From contig CBDEUQ010000003.1 in NCBI GenBank assembly GCA_965243325.1, positions 1,426,001 through 1,490,000 of the forward strand: a stretch of 64,000 nt of DNA, read 5' to 3'. A program made the position numbers and the translations under genes. A model generated the notes under the pieces. That model was given only the letters and a program-made list of their open reading frames with translations. It was not told the DNA's origin and did no database searches. Source of the stretch: JANQOH01 sp965243325. Lineage in GTDB: Bacteria; Pseudomonadota; Alphaproteobacteria; UBA7887. Shown here piece after piece: positions 63,892-64,000 of the stretch; position 1 is the stretch's first letter, and each line of letters opens with the position of its first letter.

Positions 63892-64000
63892 CTACCCGCC
63901 GGCGCCCAGCACCTCCCGGTTCACCACTACGTCCGCGTCCAGCGTGCCGGCGAAGAAGTCGAGCACGTTCTTCGCGCAGCGCAGCGACATGCGCTCGGCG
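63892..64000 (-). CDS. D-2-hydroxyacid dehydrogenase-like protein, C-terminal fragment
   Basis: Only the last 35 residues are in the window, in a convergent position to the AtuA pair. They read AERMSLRCAKNVLDFFAGTLD, then ADVVVNREVLGAGG and stop. A helix ending in a VNREVL motif is usual at the C-terminus of D-isomer-specific 2-hydroxyacid dehydrogenases (phosphoglycerate-dehydrogenase-like). With so little sequence the call is tentative. Confidence 0.45.
   Translation of the reverse strand, partial: AERMSLRCAKNVLDFFAGTLDADVVVNREVLGAGG

Overview
This is a high-GC proteobacterial chromosome segment, most likely from an alphaproteobacterium of Rhodospirillales type. The inference rests on gene content and order: replicative helicase, alanine racemase, MlaE/MlaF, RadA, CvpA and PurF in one row; a very large NAD-specific glutamate dehydrogenase; a GCS2-type glutamate-cysteine ligase; a DUF1674 mini-protein; and thioredoxin reductase next to a LysR regulator. 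Start codons are often GTG, and neighbouring genes often overlap by 4 bases (ATGA/GTGA). I could not run database searches, so all family calls are from recognised motifs.

Layout. 1-10.5 kb: end of a sulfurtransferase, a Tat-exported intradiol dioxygenase, tRNA-Glu(CUC), a DUF2927-like gene and an SDR, a lipoprotein and a DUF4864 gene, a NYN-domain protein, DUF1674, trxB/lysR, then an accessory-looking set (AlbA_2/ATPase gene, dual-OB-like protein, two DUF488 genes). 10.7-28 kb: core metabolism and replication (NAD-GDH, an intact IS256-family element, a cyclopropane-fatty-acid synthase-like enzyme, D-amino-acid dehydrogenase, dnaB, alr, mlaE, mlaF, radA, cvpA, purF, SDR). 28-31.4 kb: a scrambled accessory patch with an AAA ATPase/DUF4276 pair broken by an IS256-type remnant, a headless tyrosine recombinase, a RusA-like nuclease and a protein that looks like a PD-(D/E)xK-HEPN fusion. 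31.8-40.6 kb: ammonium transporter, LLM flavin oxidoreductase, DUF3429, PCD/DCoH, glutamate-cysteine ligase, and peptide ABC transporter ATPases divergent from a Tat-exported binding protein. 40.6-44.1 kb: an AT-richer patch with IS21-like end repeats and a membrane pentapeptide-repeat protein. 44.2-50.2 kb: metallo-beta-lactamase-fold hydrolase, small secreted protein, DUF3179, glycerate 2-kinase, pyruvate kinase, TPR protein. 50.3-62 kb: a defence island. 62.2-64 kb: AtuA/DUF1446 pair and the end of a convergent dehydrogenase-like gene.

The most interesting region is the tight six-gene operon at 50674-61179. The first four genes (cysteine desulfurase, DUF4007 protein, large P-loop ATPase, PAPS-reductase-like PP-loop enzyme) match the layout of the SspABCD DNA phosphorothioation module. 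No SspE or SspFGH effector is present in the window. Two other genes follow in the same operon: a protein with a GHKL ATPase fold at each end and a histidine-kinase H-box between them, and a protein with an expanded phosphoreceiver domain plus a long C-terminal region. I infer a phosphorothioation system coupled to a phosphorelay-type sensor/effector pair.
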